This document shows positions 28,022 through 40,386 of a stretch of 64,000 nucleotides of DNA, piece after piece. The first letter of the stretch is position 1; each line of letters opens with the position of its first letter. Made by a program: the position numbers and the translations under genes. The notes under the pieces were generated by a model. It had not been told where the DNA came from, searched no databases, and saw only the letters and a list, made by a program, of their open reading frames with translations. Origin of the DNA: Mesorhizobium sp. YIM 152430 (GTDB lineage Bacteria > Pseudomonadota > Alphaproteobacteria > Rhizobiales > Rhizobiaceae); the NCBI RefSeq assembly GCF_029210365.1, contig NZ_JARGES010000041.1, positions 1-64,000 on the forward strand. The letters run 5' to 3'.

Positions 28022-28768
28022 ATGACGCATCAGCCCAAGCAGTCACCGCAATTCTTCCTGACGGCGCCCTCGCCCTGTCCCTATATCGAGGGCGAGTTCG
28101 AGCGAAAGGTGTTCACCCATCTGGTCGGAGACAAGGCGCACGAGTTGAACGATCTTCTCACGCAAGGCGGCTTTCGCCGGTCGCAGAACATCGCCTACCG
28201 GCCGGCCTGCGAGACCTGCCGTGCCTGTGTTTCAGTGCGCATTCTCGCCAACGAGTTCCAGCCGACGAAGAACATGAAGCGCGTGTCGGCGCGCAACGCG
28301 GACCTCATCGGCGCCGAGCACAAGGCCGAACCGTCGAGCGAGCAATATTCCCTTTTTCGCACCTATCTTGATGCCCGCCACAAGCGCGGCGGCATGTCCG
28401 ACATGACCGTGCTCGATTATGCGATGATGGTCGAGGACACCCATGTCGACACAAGGGTGATCGAATATCGCCGGCGCGGTCCCGACAGTTTCATCACCGG
28501 CAAGGGCCATGGCGAACTCATCGCCGTCTCGCTGTGCGACAGGATGGGAGATGGCCTTTCGATGGTCTATTCTTTCTTCCACCCCGACATGGAGGACCGC
28601 TCGCTCGGCACCTTCATGATCCTCGACCACATCCAGCGGGCCAGGGCGCTGGGCCTGCCGCACGTCTATCTGGGCTACTGGGTCAACGGCTCGCGCAAGA
28701 TGGGCTACAAGGTCCGCTTCAAGCCGCAGGAACATCTGGGGCCGCAGGGCTGGGAGCGCGTCGCATAG
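28022..28768 (+). CDS. bpt: Aspartate/glutamate leucyltransferase (Bpt)
   Basis: Bpt transfers leucine from Leu-tRNA to N-terminal Asp or Glu, making an N-degron for ClpAP. The 248-residue protein has the N-terminal cysteine block [15 protein letters not shown] and the [19 protein letters not shown]-terminal block of the ATE/Bpt family. The length is typical of bacterial Bpt. It is convergent with the ATPase gene downstream, with only 6 bases between the stops. Confidence 0.94.
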   Translation: MTHQPKQSPQFFLTAPSPCPYIEGEFERKVFTHLVGDKAHELNDLLTQGGFRRSQNIAYRPACETCRACVSVRILANEFQPTKNMKRVSARNADLIGAEHKAEPSSEQYSLFRTYLDARHKRGGMSDMTVLDYAMMVEDTHVDTRVIEYRRRGPDSFITGKGHGELIAVSLCDRMGDGLSMVYSFFHPDMEDRSLGTFMILDHIQRARALGLPHVYLGYWVNGSRKMGYKVRFKPQEHLGPQGWERVA

Positions 28769-28774
28769 GCTTGC

Positions 28775-30280
28775 CTACTCTGCCGCCTGCCGCGGCACGA
28801 TCTCCTCGCCGGGCCGCTCCGGCTGGTCGGGCGCCGTTTCGCATCCAAGGTCGGGAAAGACGACGATGCGCTTGCCGGTCAGGTCCGTGCGGACCACGAT
28901 CAGGTCGCGTTCCTCGAAATAGGTGAGCAGGCGCCGCGCGCGGTTTGCCGAATGGCTGCCATAGGCACGCGCCAGCGCCGCATTGCTCGGGCATGGCCGG
29001 CCCTCGACGGCGGCAAGGGCAATGATCAGGAAGATCGGCTGGATGTCCTCGGCCAGATCCTTCGACAGATCGAGCGCGATGCGCCATGCTTCAGTCGCTG
29101 CCGTTTCCTCGCAGATGCCGGTTCTGGCGATCGCCAGCCGGCGCTTGAATTCGGGCAGGTCGGCGGGGCTGCCCGGCACGCGCCGGATGCGGCAGCGCAC
29201 GAGGAAATCCTGATAAAGCACCGCCACCGTTCGGAACGGCAGTTCCGGATCGTCGGCGATTTCGCGCATGACGAGGTTGAGCAACCGTTCACGCTCCACC
29301 TTGTCGATCTCCGGAAAATGGGCTTGCACCGGCTCTTCGGCAATCTCGCGGGGTCGCGACAACTGCTCCAAAATATCGGCCGTCGGCGTGGGCGCCGGCG
29401 GGGGCCGCCGCGCGGGCGCCCTCGTCTCTTCCGGTCCCGGCTGGAAGATCAGGTCGCGCGCCTTGCCGGTCGCTTCGGGCAGCGGCATCAGCGTGGGGCT
29501 GACGGAACGCGCCGAGGTCTCCACCGTCCCGATCGTCACCGGCATCGGCCGGCGCGAGACGGCGGGGCCGAGCGCAACGAAGGAGCCGCGCTGCAAATCG
29601 CGGAACTGCTCCGCCTGCCGCCTGTCCATACCTAGCAGGTCAGCCGCGCGCGCCATGTCGATGTCGAGGAAGGTGCGGCCCATCAGGAAGTTCGACGCCT
29701 CGGCGGCGACGTTCTTGGCGAGTTTTGCGAGGCGCTGCGTGGCGATGACACCCGCAAGACCGCGCTTTCTGCCACGGCACATCAGGTTCGTCATGGCGCC
29801 GAGCGAGACCCGGCGCGCCTCATCCGAAACCTCACCGGCAGCCGCCGGCGCAAAGAGTTGCGCTTCGTCGACCACCACGAGAACCGGATACCAATGCTCG
29901 CGCTCGGCATCGAACATACCGTTGAGAAAGGCTGCCGCGGCCTTCATCTGCTGGTCCGCATCGAGCCCTTCGAGATTGACCACCACAGAGACCCGGTGCT
30001 GGCGGATGCGGCCGGCAATGCGCACCAGTTCTGCCTCGGTGCGCGCGGCATCGACGACGACATGGCCGAACCTGTCGGCCAGGGTGACGAAGTCGCCCTC
30101 GGGATCGATGATGCACTGCTGCACCCAGGGCGCGCTCTGTTCGAGCAGGCGGCGCAGGAGATGCGACTTGCCCGAACCGGAATTGCCCTGCACGAGCAAA
30201 CGCGTGGCGAGCAGTTCCTCCAGATCCATCATGGCCGGCGCGCCGTGCGCGCCCTTGCCCATATCGATGCCGACTTTCAA
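28775..30280 (-). CDS. HerA/DUF87-type ATP-binding protein
   Basis: This 501-residue protein has a P-loop at QGNSGSGKSHLL (about residues 32-43) and a Walker B region VLVVVDEAQLFAP (about residues 133-145), the HerA/FtsK-like DUF87 layout. A C-terminal half with a winged-helix-like segment (LARAYGSHSANRARRLLTYF) follows. The start is a TTG at 30280, supported by GGAG seven bases upstream. HerA-type ATPases translocate or remodel DNA; no NurA-like partner is adjacent. The gene is divergent from sbp. Confidence 0.82.
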   Translation of the reverse strand: MKVGIDMGKGAHGAPAMMDLEELLATRLLVQGNSGSGKSHLLRRLLEQSAPWVQQCIIDPEGDFVTLADRFGHVVVDAARTEAELVRIAGRIRQHRVSVVVNLEGLDADQQMKAAAAFLNGMFDAEREHWYPVLVVVDEAQLFAPAAAGEVSDEARRVSLGAMTNLMCRGRKRGLAGVIATQRLAKLAKNVAAEASNFLMGRTFLDIDMARAADLLGMDRRQAEQFRDLQRGSFVALGPAVSRRPMPVTIGTVETSARSVSPTLMPLPEATGKARDLIFQPGPEETRAPARRPPPAPTPTADILEQLSRPREIAEEPVQAHFPEIDKVERERLLNLVMREIADDPELPFRTVAVLYQDFLVRCRIRRVPGSPADLPEFKRRLAIARTGICEETAATEAWRIALDLSKDLAEDIQPIFLIIALAAVEGRPCPSNAALARAYGSHSANRARRLLTYFEERDLIVVRTDLTGKRIVVFPDLGCETAPDQPERPGEEIVPRQAAE

Positions 30281-30577
30281 TGCAAATCTCCGATCAGGGT
30301 CGCCTTTCTAGCATCCTAGCGCCCGGCTGCGGGTGTCAGGGTCGCGCAATCCACAACTCCCTCGTCGAGTCGCAACCGCACGACCGGAAAGCGTGGCGTG
30401 ACAGGTCCGGCGGGCGGCATCGACTGATAGGAAGGAATTCCGTTCCCGGATGCCCCGCCTTTTGGAATGGATTGCTTCAACAATCAGATTGCATGTCTTG
30501 CACTGCCTTCATGGCCGTCACCGCGGACGCTAGATTCCTCTTCCAATCATCCGCCATTGTGACGAGGAAAAATTTCA

Positions 30578-31579
30578 ATGAAGCGCCTCTTGCTCGCCGG
30601 CGTCGCCGCCGCCCTCCTTTTCGGTGCGCCTGCCCATGCGCAGCAGCCGACCTCGCTCCTCAACGCCTCCTACGACATCGCGCGCGAATTGTTCGCGGCG
30701 GTCAACGACGCGTTCATCCCCGCCCACAAGGAGGCGACCGGGCAGGACGTCGCCGTCGACCAGTCACATGGCGGCACCTCCCGCCAGGCGCGCGCCATCA
30801 CCGAGGGGCTCGAGGCCGACGTCGTTACCTTCAACCAGGTTACGGATATCGACTTCCTCGTCCAGAACGGTTTCGTTTCCGAGGATTGGCAGAGCGAGTT
30901 CCCCAACCAGTCCTCGCCCTTCTATTCTCTGCCGTCCTTCCTCGTGCGCGAAGGCAATCCGAAGGGCATCGAGGATTGGGATGATCTGGTGCGCGAGGAT
31001 GTACAGGTGATCTTCCCGAACCCGAAGACCTCCGGCAATGCGCGCTACACCTATCTGGCCGCCTATGCCTATGCGCTTGAAGCGTTCGAGGGCGACGCAG
31101 CCAAGGTGCAAGAGTTCGTGAAGGCCATCTTCGACAACGTTCCAGTGTTCGACACCGGCGGGCGCGCCGCGACGACGACCTTCGTCGAGCGCCAGATCGG
31201 CGACGTGCTGATTACGTTCGAGGCGGAGACGAAGGCCATCGCGCGCGAGTTCGGCGAGGATCAGTATGATCTCATCACGCCGTCGGTCAGCCTTTTGGCC
31301 GAATTCCCAGTCGCCATCGTCGATCGCGTCGCCGAGCGCCGTGGTTCGGGTGAACTCGCCAAGGCTTATCTTGACTTCCTTTACACCGACGAAGGCCAGC
31401 GCATCGCCGCCGAGCATGGGCACCGCATCGAGAACGAGACGGTCGCGCCCGAATTCGCCGAAAACTACCCCGAAGTTCGCCTCGTCACCGTCGAGGACGT
31501 GTTCGGCGGCTGGGACAAGGTGCAGGAAGAACATTTCGCCTCCGGCGCGATCCTCGATCAACTTTACGGCCAGCGTTGA
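30578..31579 (+). CDS. sbp: Sulfate ABC transporter, periplasmic substrate-binding protein
   Basis: This 333-residue exported protein has a standard Sec signal peptide (LLLAGVAAALLFGAPAHAQ, cleaved after AHA). The mature part has the sulfate-binding pattern LLNASYDIARELFAAVNDAF and QSHGGTSRQARAITEGLEAD, with backbone contacts to the anion. It delivers sulfate (or thiosulfate) to CysTWA. The 297 bases upstream contain no other gene and hold the divergent promoters with the ATPase gene. A terminator-like hairpin and a palindrome separate it from cysT. Confidence 0.95.
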   Translation: MKRLLLAGVAAALLFGAPAHAQQPTSLLNASYDIARELFAAVNDAFIPAHKEATGQDVAVDQSHGGTSRQARAITEGLEADVVTFNQVTDIDFLVQNGFVSEDWQSEFPNQSSPFYSLPSFLVREGNPKGIEDWDDLVREDVQVIFPNPKTSGNARYTYLAAYAYALEAFEGDAAKVQEFVKAIFDNVPVFDTGGRAATTTFVERQIGDVLITFEAETKAIAREFGEDQYDLITPSVSLLAEFPVAIVDRVAERRGSGELAKAYLDFLYTDEGQRIAAEHGHRIENETVAPEFAENYPEVRLVTVEDVFGGWDKVQEEHFASGAILDQLYGQR

Positions 31580-31600
31580 TCCGCTGCTCAGTGACTACCC

Positions 31601-31633
31601 ATCCGACGGACCCTGGTCCGTCGGATTTCGTTT
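31601..31633 (+). terminator. Intrinsic terminator or attenuator after sbp
   Basis: The arms ATCCGACGGAC (31601-31611) and GTCCGTCGGAT (31616-31626) form a perfect stem followed by TTCGTTT. It lies 22 bases after the sbp stop. A partial terminator here would let the binding protein be made in excess over the permease genes downstream. Confidence 0.75.
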
Positions 31634-31664
31634 GATGGATGATGAAATCGTGGCGTTTTACGTT

Positions 31665-31761
31665 GCCCCCCTCTGGCGTGCCAATCTTGGGCAGATTTGG
31701 CATCTCCCATTTCGCGGAGGAGATGGTAAATCTGCCCAAGATTGGCAGGCCAGAAAGGGGC
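31665..31761. repeat. 97-base near-perfect palindrome in the sbp-cysT gap
   Basis: Two 43-base arms (31665-31707 and 31719-31761) are inverted copies of each other, identical at 38 of 43 positions, around an 11-base centre. The shared core is CCAATCTTGGGCAGATTT. The shape, the GC-rich arms and the intergenic place resemble the RIME/REP-type palindromic repeats of rhizobia. In RNA it would form a very stable stem. Whether other copies exist in the genome cannot be seen here. Confidence 0.85.
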
Positions 31762-31801
31762 GCGAAGGAACGCACGCGGCTTTGTCGGACGGAACCACAT
31801 C

Positions 31802-32626
31802 ATGACCCGCCGCCGCATCATCCCCGGACTGCCGCTGTCCCTCGGCATCACGCTCTTTTATGTCGGTCTCATCATCGCCCTGCCGCTGGGCGCACTCGTC
31901 TTCAAGGCTGCGAGCCTCGGGCCGGAAGCCTATTGGAACATCATCTCGTCGGAACGGGCGGTGGCGAGCTATCGCGTCACCGTCTTGTCCGCCCTTGCGG
32001 CAACGCTCTTCAATCTCGTCTTCGGCCTCGCGCTCGCCTGGGTACTGGTGCGCTATTCCTTTCCCGGACGCAGGCTGGTCGATGCCATCGTCGATTTGCC
32101 CTTCGCCTTGCCGACCGCCGTCGCCGGCATCGCGCTGACGACCCTCTTCGCGCCCAATGGCTGGTTCGGCGGCCCGCTTCTGGAGGCAGGCATCCGCGTC
32201 GCCTATACGCCCATCGGCATCGTGATCGCGATGGCGTTCACCAGCCTGCCCTTCATCGTGCGCACCGTGCAGCCCGTTCTCGAAGACCTTGATCCGGCAT
32301 TGGAGGAAGCGGCGCAATCGCTCGGCGGCAGCGATGTTTCGATTTTCTGGCGCGTGATCCTGCCGATCCTCTGGCCGGCGCTTCTGGCCGGCACCTCGCT
32401 CGCCTTCGCGCGCAGCCTCGGCGAGTTCGGTGCGATCATCTTCATCGCCGGAAACCAGCCCTTCTCGACCGAGATCACCGCGCTTCTCGCCTTCATCCGG
32501 CTGGAGGAATACGACTATCAGGCCGCCGCCGCGATCGCATCCGTCATGCTGATCACCGCCTTCGTCATGCTCGCCGTGACCAACCTCATGCAGGCCCGCG
32601 CCCTGCGCTACACGGCGAGGACCTGA
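31802..32626 (+). CDS. cysT: Sulfate ABC transporter permease CysT
   Basis: This is one of the two inner-membrane channel subunits for sulfate import. The 274-residue protein has six membrane helices and the EAA loop ALEEAAQSLGGSDVSIFWRV, which contacts CysA. The start at 31802 is chosen as the first family-like residue; upstream codons would come from the palindrome. cysW follows two bases after the stop. Confidence 0.95.
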   Translation: MTRRRIIPGLPLSLGITLFYVGLIIALPLGALVFKAASLGPEAYWNIISSERAVASYRVTVLSALAATLFNLVFGLALAWVLVRYSFPGRRLVDAIVDLPFALPTAVAGIALTTLFAPNGWFGGPLLEAGIRVAYTPIGIVIAMAFTSLPFIVRTVQPVLEDLDPALEEAAQSLGGSDVSIFWRVILPILWPALLAGTSLAFARSLGEFGAIIFIAGNQPFSTEITALLAFIRLEEYDYQAAAAIASVMLITAFVMLAVTNLMQARALRYTART

Positions 32627-32628
32627 CC

Positions 32629-33510
32629 ATGCACCATGCAACCGGCCGTCCGCCGCGCGTCGGCGATGCTCCAGCCATCCGCCGCACGTTGATCGGCCTC
32701 GTCCTGATCACCGGCGCGCTTCTCATTCTGGCCCCACTGGTCGTCATCGGCGTTCAGGCTTTTTCGATGGGCGTCGGCTATTTCGGCGCGACCATCGCCC
32801 ATCCCGATACGCGCCACGCAATTTTCCTCACCGTCGCCACCGCACTGATCGCCGTTCCGGTCAACACCATCTTCGGCGTCGCGGCTGCCTGGGCCGTGAC
32901 GAAACACGATTTCCGGGGCCGGCGATTCCTGATCGTCATCATCGAGATCCCCTTCTCGATCTCGCCGATCGTCGCCGGGGTCGCCTATCTCTTCGTCTAC
33001 GGACTGCAAGGGCTGTTCGGTCCGGCGCTGCAATCCGCCGACATCCGCATTCTCTTCGCCCTGCCCGGCATTATGCTTGCCTCGATGTTCGTCACCGCGC
33101 CTTTCGTCGCCCGTGAACTGATCCCGCTGATGCAGGCGCAGGGACGCGACCTCGAAGAAGCGGCCACCTCGCTCGGCGCATCGGGCTGGCGCACCTTCTT
33201 TTCCGTCACGCTGCCCAATATCAAATGGGCGCTGCTGTATGGCGTGGTGCTGTGCAATGCCCGCGTCATGGGCGAGTTCGGGGCGGTCTCGGTCGTCTCG
33301 GGCAACATTCGCGGCCAGACCAACACGCTGCCGCTGCACATCGAACTGCTCTATCACGACTACAATTCCGTCGGCGCCTTCGCGGCCGCTTCCATCCTTG
33401 CGCTGCTTGCCGTCGTGACCATCATCGCCAAGGTTCTGCTCGAGCGGCAAGGCGCGGGACGGCGCTCGCGTCCCGCACTTGCCGCCCCCATCGTCGAGGC
33501 CAAGCCATGA
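32629..33510 (+). CDS. cysW: Sulfate ABC transporter permease CysW
   Basis: This second channel subunit pairs with CysT. The 293-residue protein has six membrane helices and an EAA loop [20 protein letters not shown]. It is in an operon with cysT (two bases apart) and overlaps cysA by ATGA, so the permease and ATPase are made together. Confidence 0.95.
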   Translation: MHHATGRPPRVGDAPAIRRTLIGLVLITGALLILAPLVVIGVQAFSMGVGYFGATIAHPDTRHAIFLTVATALIAVPVNTIFGVAAAWAVTKHDFRGRRFLIVIIEIPFSISPIVAGVAYLFVYGLQGLFGPALQSADIRILFALPGIMLASMFVTAPFVARELIPLMQAQGRDLEEAATSLGASGWRTFFSVTLPNIKWALLYGVVLCNARVMGEFGAVSVVSGNIRGQTNTLPLHIELLYHDYNSVGAFAAASILALLAVVTIIAKVLLERQGAGRRSRPALAAPIVEAKP

Positions 33511-34529
33511 AGATCGCCCTGAAGAACGTCGCCAAGACCTTCCAGACATTTCGCGCCGTGCGCGGCGTCTCGCTCGAAATCGAAAGCGGCGAGCTCGTAG
33601 CGCTTCTCGGTCCTTCCGGCTCGGGTAAGACGACCATCCTGCGCATGGTCGCCGGCCTCGAATATGCGGACGAAGGCCACATTTTCTTCGGCGAGGAAGA
33701 CGCGACCGACATTCCGGTCGCCAGGCGCGGGGTCGGCTTCGTCTTCCAGCACTATGCGCTCTTTCCGCATATGACGGTCGGCGAGAACATCGCCTTCGGC
33801 ATGAAGGTCTCCAAGAACAAGCGTTCGAAGGCCGAAATCGAGGCGCGCGTCGGCGAACTCCTGCGCCTTGTCAAGCTCGACGGGTTGCAGGGCAGGTTTC
33901 CGAACCAGATTTCCGGCGGCCAGCGCCAGCGCGTCGCGCTTGCGCGCGCGCTCGCGGTCGACCCGAAAGTTCTTCTGCTCGACGAGCCGTTCGGCGCGCT
34001 CGACGCCAATGTGCGGCGCGAATTGCGCCGCTGGCTGCGTGAGATCCACTCCGAACTCGGCATCACCACGCTTTTCGTCACTCACGACCAGGAAGAGGCG
34101 CTCGACCTTGCCGACCGCGTGGTCATCCTCGACGAAGGCCGGATCGTGCAGCAGGGCACACCTGAACAGGTCACGCGCAGCCCGAACTCGTCCTTCGTGA
34201 TGCGTTTTCTTGGCGACACAAACCGCCTCGGTGCATCCGTCGCCAACGGCATGGCCGATCTCGGCGGCGCGTCGATCGCCGCACCCGCGCTCGCCGACGG
34301 CAAGGCGGACGCCTATCTGCGCCCGAGCGACCTCGCCTGGTCGGCGACGGGCGGCGGCATTCCCGCTTCCGTCGAGCGCGTGCTCGACCGGCCGGATTCG
34401 CGTCGCGTGATTGCAGTAACCGATGCCGGCGACCCGCTCGAATTCGACGTCGCGCCGGAAGTCGTCGTCAGGGCCGGCGACCGGGGTTTCGTCCAGATCA
34501 CGCGGGCGCAGCTTTTCGCGGCTGAATAG
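33507..34529 (+). CDS. cysA: Sulfate ABC transporter ATP-binding protein CysA
   Basis: CysA powers sulfate import. The 340-residue protein has the Walker A motif GPSGSGKTT, the Q-loop [17 protein letters not shown], signature [15 protein letters not shown], Walker [14 protein letters not shown] and the switch histidine in [16 protein letters not shown]-terminal TOBE-type domain (about residues 245-340) follows. The start at 33507 shares ATGA with cysW. Confidence 0.96.
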   Translation: MKIALKNVAKTFQTFRAVRGVSLEIESGELVALLGPSGSGKTTILRMVAGLEYADEGHIFFGEEDATDIPVARRGVGFVFQHYALFPHMTVGENIAFGMKVSKNKRSKAEIEARVGELLRLVKLDGLQGRFPNQISGGQRQRVALARALAVDPKVLLLDEPFGALDANVRRELRRWLREIHSELGITTLFVTHDQEEALDLADRVVILDEGRIVQQGTPEQVTRSPNSSFVMRFLGDTNRLGASVANGMADLGGASIAAPALADGKADAYLRPSDLAWSATGGGIPASVERVLDRPDSRRVIAVTDAGDPLEFDVAPEVVVRAGDRGFVQITRAQLFAAE

Positions 34530-34624
34530 TCGCTCCTATACATTTGCGGCAAAGCCGGTTAGGAAGGCGCAAAATTCAGCGCCGCGTCCGTTGCGCCCGC
34601 GCGTCCACTCCCGAAAGACGACCG

Positions 34625-36376
34625 ATGACCGAATTCGAAGGCATCTTGCCTCCGCTTGCCGCCGCACTGGAAAAGCGCGGCTATTCCTCCCTGACTCCGG
34701 TGCAGAAGGCCGTGACCGGCTCCGAACTCGGCGATGCCGACGCGCTCGTCTCAGCACAGACCGGCTCCGGCAAGACGGTTGCCTTCGGTCTCGCGCTCGC
34801 ACCGACCTTGCTCGGCGACAAGGACCGGTTCGGCCATGCCGCCGCCCCGCTGGCGCTCGCCATCGCGCCGACGCGCGAACTCGCCTTGCAGGTCAAGCGT
34901 GAACTCGAATGGCTCTATGCCGAGACCGGCGCCATCGTCGCCTCCTGCGTCGGCGGCATGGACATGCGCTCGGAACGCCGCACGCTCGAACGCGGCGCGC
35001 AGATCGTCGTCGGCACGCCAGGGCGCCTGCGCGATCACATCACGCGCGGCTCGCTCCAACTCGACGACATCCGCGCCGTCGTGCTCGACGAGGCTGACGA
35101 AATGCTCGATCTCGGCTTCCGCGAAGACCTCGAATTCATTCTCGAAGCCGCACCCGACGAGCGACGCACGCTGATGTTTTCGGCCACGGTGTCGAAGCCG
35201 ATCGCCGAACTTGCCAAGAACTACCAGCGCAATGCCGTGCGCATCTCGACCGCAGCCGAGACGCGCCAGCATGGCGACATCGAATACCGCGCCCTCACCG
35301 TTGCCGACGCCGACCGCGAGAACGCGATCATCAACGTGCTGCGCTATTACGAGCCGACCAATGCGCTGGTCTTTTGCGCAACGCGCGCTGCCGTAAATCA
35401 CATGACAGCCCGCTTCAACAATCGCGGCTTCTCGGTCGTCGCGCTGTCCGGCGAACTCAGCCAGAACGAGCGTACCCATGCGCTGCAAGCCATGCGCGAC
35501 GGGCGCGCGCAGGCCTGCATCGCCACCGATGTCGCCGCGCGCGGCATCGACCTGCCGAACCTCGAACTTGTCGTCCATGCCGACCTGCCGACAAACCGCG
35601 AGACGCTGCTGCATCGCTCGGGCCGCACAGGCCGCGCGGGTCGCAAGGGCATGAGCGTGCTGATCGTGCCGAACAAGGCCGGCAAGCGCGCGAGCCGTTT
35701 GCTTGGGGGCGCGGGCATCACCGCGCAATGGGGCAAGCCGCCGACCGCCGAGGAGGTCGTGCAGCGCGACGACGAGCGCCTGCTTGCGGACCCCGCGCTT
35801 TCGGAATCGGTCACCGAGGATGTCAAGGAGTTCGTGCGGCAGATCCTGGAAAAGCACGGCGCCGAACAGGTCGCCGCCGCCTATGTGCGCGCCTATCGGG
35901 CTGGGCGCTCTGCGCCGGAAGACCTGATGGATGTCGGTTTCGTCGAGGAGCGCAAGGCCGCCAGGGAACGCGAACCCTTCGGCGAGGCCGTCTGGTTCTC
36001 GCTTTCCATCGGACGCAAGCAGAATGCCGAGCCGCGCTGGCTGATCCCGATGCTGTGCCGCAACGGCAATTTGACCAAGAAGGACATCGGCGCGATCAAG
36101 ATGATGCCGGAGGAAACCTTCGTCGAGATCGCCGCCGGCTCCGCCGACCGCTTCGCGACGCTGATCGGCAAGAAGGGCGATCTGGAACGCGGCATCCGCG
36201 TGCGCCGGGTCGACGGCACGCCCGATTTCGCGCGTGACGCCAAGCCGGCGCATCGCGGACAGAAGAACGATCACAAATCGGAAAAGAAGGATTGGTCGAG
36301 AAAGCCGGGCAAGCCGAAATTCGAAAAGCGCCCGGAAGGCTTCAAGAAGAAAAAGAAGCCTAAACACGACGCATAG
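34625..36376 (+). CDS. DEAD-box RNA helicase with DbpA-type RNA-binding domain
   Basis: This 583-residue ATP-dependent RNA helicase has the full motif set: Q motif GYSSLTPVQ, AQTGSGKT (44-51), PTRELA, TPGRL, DEAD (155-158), SAT (186-188) and the C-terminal helicase arginine motif HRSGRTGRAGRKG. A DbpA RNA-binding domain (about residues 460-540, LIPMLCRNGNLTKKDIGAIK) and a lysine-rich tail follow. This is the CsdA/DeaD-like layout used in cold-shock mRNA and ribosome maturation. It stands alone after the cys operon. Confidence 0.94.
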   Translation: MTEFEGILPPLAAALEKRGYSSLTPVQKAVTGSELGDADALVSAQTGSGKTVAFGLALAPTLLGDKDRFGHAAAPLALAIAPTRELALQVKRELEWLYAETGAIVASCVGGMDMRSERRTLERGAQIVVGTPGRLRDHITRGSLQLDDIRAVVLDEADEMLDLGFREDLEFILEAAPDERRTLMFSATVSKPIAELAKNYQRNAVRISTAAETRQHGDIEYRALTVADADRENAIINVLRYYEPTNALVFCATRAAVNHMTARFNNRGFSVVALSGELSQNERTHALQAMRDGRAQACIATDVAARGIDLPNLELVVHADLPTNRETLLHRSGRTGRAGRKGMSVLIVPNKAGKRASRLLGGAGITAQWGKPPTAEEVVQRDDERLLADPALSESVTEDVKEFVRQILEKHGAEQVAAAYVRAYRAGRSAPEDLMDVGFVEERKAAREREPFGEAVWFSLSIGRKQNAEPRWLIPMLCRNGNLTKKDIGAIKMMPEETFVEIAAGSADRFATLIGKKGDLERGIRVRRVDGTPDFARDAKPAHRGQKNDHKSEKKDWSRKPGKPKFEKRPEGFKKKKKPKHDA

Positions 36377-36378
36377 GA

Positions 36379-36404
36379 AAAAGGGCGCCGCGCAGCGCCC
36401 TTTT
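36379..36404. terminator. Bidirectional terminator after the RNA helicase gene
   Basis: A perfect ten-base-pair stem (AAAAGGGCGC with GCGCCCTTTT) surrounds a six-base loop. A and T runs on either side let it act on the helicase transcript from the left and on the PepSY-like gene from the right. Confidence 0.8.
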
Positions 36405-36434
36405 CGATTCTAACGCTCGAGAGTTGCGATGGCT

Positions 36435-36683
36435 TTATCGAGGATGTCCCGTCGCGGGGTCGATGTCGACATCGACCTTGGCACCATCTGCGCGGTAGTA
36501 CTCGATCTCCCAGTAGCCGTCGCTGTCCCATTCGATGTCATCGAAATAACCGAAGCCATCTTCGGCCTCGATCGTTGCGAGGATCTCGGAAAGTGGCATC
36601 GAGCCTTGTGCCGGCTGCGCGAATGCCGGTGCTGAAAGGCCGGCGGCGATCAAGAGACTGGCGGCGGCAAGCTGGATTTTCAT
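36435..36683 (-). CDS. Small exported PepSY-like protein
   Basis: This 82-residue precursor starts at 36683 with AAGGAG upstream and has a clear signal peptide (KIQLAAASLLIAAGLSAPAFA, cleaved after AFA). The mature part, MPLSEILATIEAEDGFGYFD followed by IEWDSDGYWEIEYYRADGAK and VDIDPATG, is a PepSY-like beta hairpin. Such periplasmic proteins are often thought to inhibit proteases or bind metal, but the role is unknown. It is convergent with the helicase. Confidence 0.85.
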   Translation of the reverse strand: MKIQLAAASLLIAAGLSAPAFAQPAQGSMPLSEILATIEAEDGFGYFDDIEWDSDGYWEIEYYRADGAKVDVDIDPATGHPR

Positions 36684-36738
36684 CGAGTGCTCCTTGGTTT
36701 GGTCGATGAGTGCCAACGCAAGGGCGCAACGATCGTTC

Positions 36739-39021
<2,283 letters not shown>

Positions 39022-39191
39022 GGTTATCGCTTAACCACCCGGGGGATACGCAGCAAGGCCGCGCGCCGTCACACCGCTTGTCAATCCACCGAAAAGCGCC
39101 GCCCCATGAAATTGCGCCACAGAAACATCATTTGCGTTTTCGCCGCGTCTGCGCTCATTCTCGCGGCAACACGGATATCGAGGTGCCACCG

Positions 39192-40373
39192 ATGCAAATC
39201 GTTGCGACGAAAATGAAGACACTGGCGCTCGCCGCCGCATTTGCCGCGACCACGCTTTCGGGCGCCTGGGCGCAGGACATCGACGCCGCTCTGGCGCGGA
39301 TGAAGGTTCTGATGCAGGACCAGGGCATCACGCTCGACTGGGCCGCGGCCGACATATTCGGGTCCGATGCGACGCTGACCGGCGTCACCGTCACTTCGGA
39401 CGGACAGGCGCAGCCGATCGGCGACATCGAACTGACGGGGATCACTGATGCCGAGGGCGGCTATCGCGTCGGCAGCATCGCCATGCCGACCTATACCGCG
39501 ACCGAGGCCGGCGGCACGCTTTCACTGACCGATCTCGTCATGGAGGAGGTCTTCCTGCCCAACGAAGGGGTGGATGTCGCGGGTGCCGAGATCTTCTTCT
39601 ACGAGCGGGCGGCACTCGGATCTGCCCGGCTTGAAACCGAAGGGCGCGAGGTCTTCACCCTCGACAATCTCAATGTCGAGGTCACGCCGCCCGAGGGCGA
39701 CGGCGAACTTTCCTTCACCGGCGGCGCCGACAGCTTCTCGACGGATTTGACGGTAACCGACGATCCCAAGCACACGGAAGTCCTGGCGCGGCTCGGCTAT
39801 GAGCAGGTCACCGGCAGCATGGCCTTTGTAGGAAGCTGGGCTGCGGGCGACGGCCGGCTGAAGCTTTCGCAATACGATTTCATCGTCGACGATGCGGGCA
39901 CGCTCGGCATCGCATTCGACGTCAGCGGCTATACGCCGGCCTTCATCAAGGCGCTGCGCGAGACCTCGGAGCGCATGGCCGCGAGTTCGGAGGCCGAACA
40001 GTCGCGGCAGGGGCTGGCGATGCTCGGCCTCATGCAACAGCTCAATCTGCACGGGCTCGAAATCAGCTTCGACGATTCTTCGCTGACGACGAAAGTGCTC
40101 GAATTCGCCGCCGAGGATCAGGGCATTTCGGCTGCCGACGTCGCCAACCAGACCAAGGCCGTGCTGCCCTTCATGATGGCCGGCATCAACGCACCGCAGC
40201 TTTCGCAGATGGTGACCGCCGCGCTGTCGCAGTTCCTCGACGATCCGCAATCCTTGACGATCCGCGCCGCGCCGGCGAACCCGGTTCCCTTTGCGATGCT
40301 GCTTGCCGCCGGCATGGCCTCGCCCGATGCGCTGGTCCAGCAATTGAACCTGACCGTGACGGCGAACGAATAG
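39192..40373 (+). CDS. Conserved exported protein of unknown function
   Basis: This 393-residue precursor starts at 39192 with GAGGTG seven bases upstream; the open frame is longer but lacks a start signal. A signal peptide (LALAAAFAATTLSGAWAQ, cleaved after WAQ) is followed by an acidic soluble domain with alternating beta-strand stretches (GITDAEGGYRVGSIAMPTYT) and a helical C-terminal half. I do not recognise the family; it resembles uncharacterised periplasmic proteins of Phyllobacteriaceae. It is divergent from parC and convergent with the pcp operon. Confidence 0.65.
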   Translation: MQIVATKMKTLALAAAFAATTLSGAWAQDIDAALARMKVLMQDQGITLDWAAADIFGSDATLTGVTVTSDGQAQPIGDIELTGITDAEGGYRVGSIAMPTYTATEAGGTLSLTDLVMEEVFLPNEGVDVAGAEIFFYERAALGSARLETEGREVFTLDNLNVEVTPPEGDGELSFTGGADSFSTDLTVTDDPKHTEVLARLGYEQVTGSMAFVGSWAAGDGRLKLSQYDFIVDDAGTLGIAFDVSGYTPAFIKALRETSERMAASSEAEQSRQGLAMLGLMQQLNLHGLEISFDDSSLTTKVLEFAAEDQGISAADVANQTKAVLPFMMAGINAPQLSQMVTAALSQFLDDPQSLTIRAAPANPVPFAMLLAAGMASPDALVQQLNLTVTANE

Positions 40374-40386
40374 GCGTCGAGGGAAG

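Noticed and set aside
34751-36367. A 538-codon minus-strand frame opposite the RNA helicase gene
   Set aside because: It is a shadow of a well-supported helicase gene.
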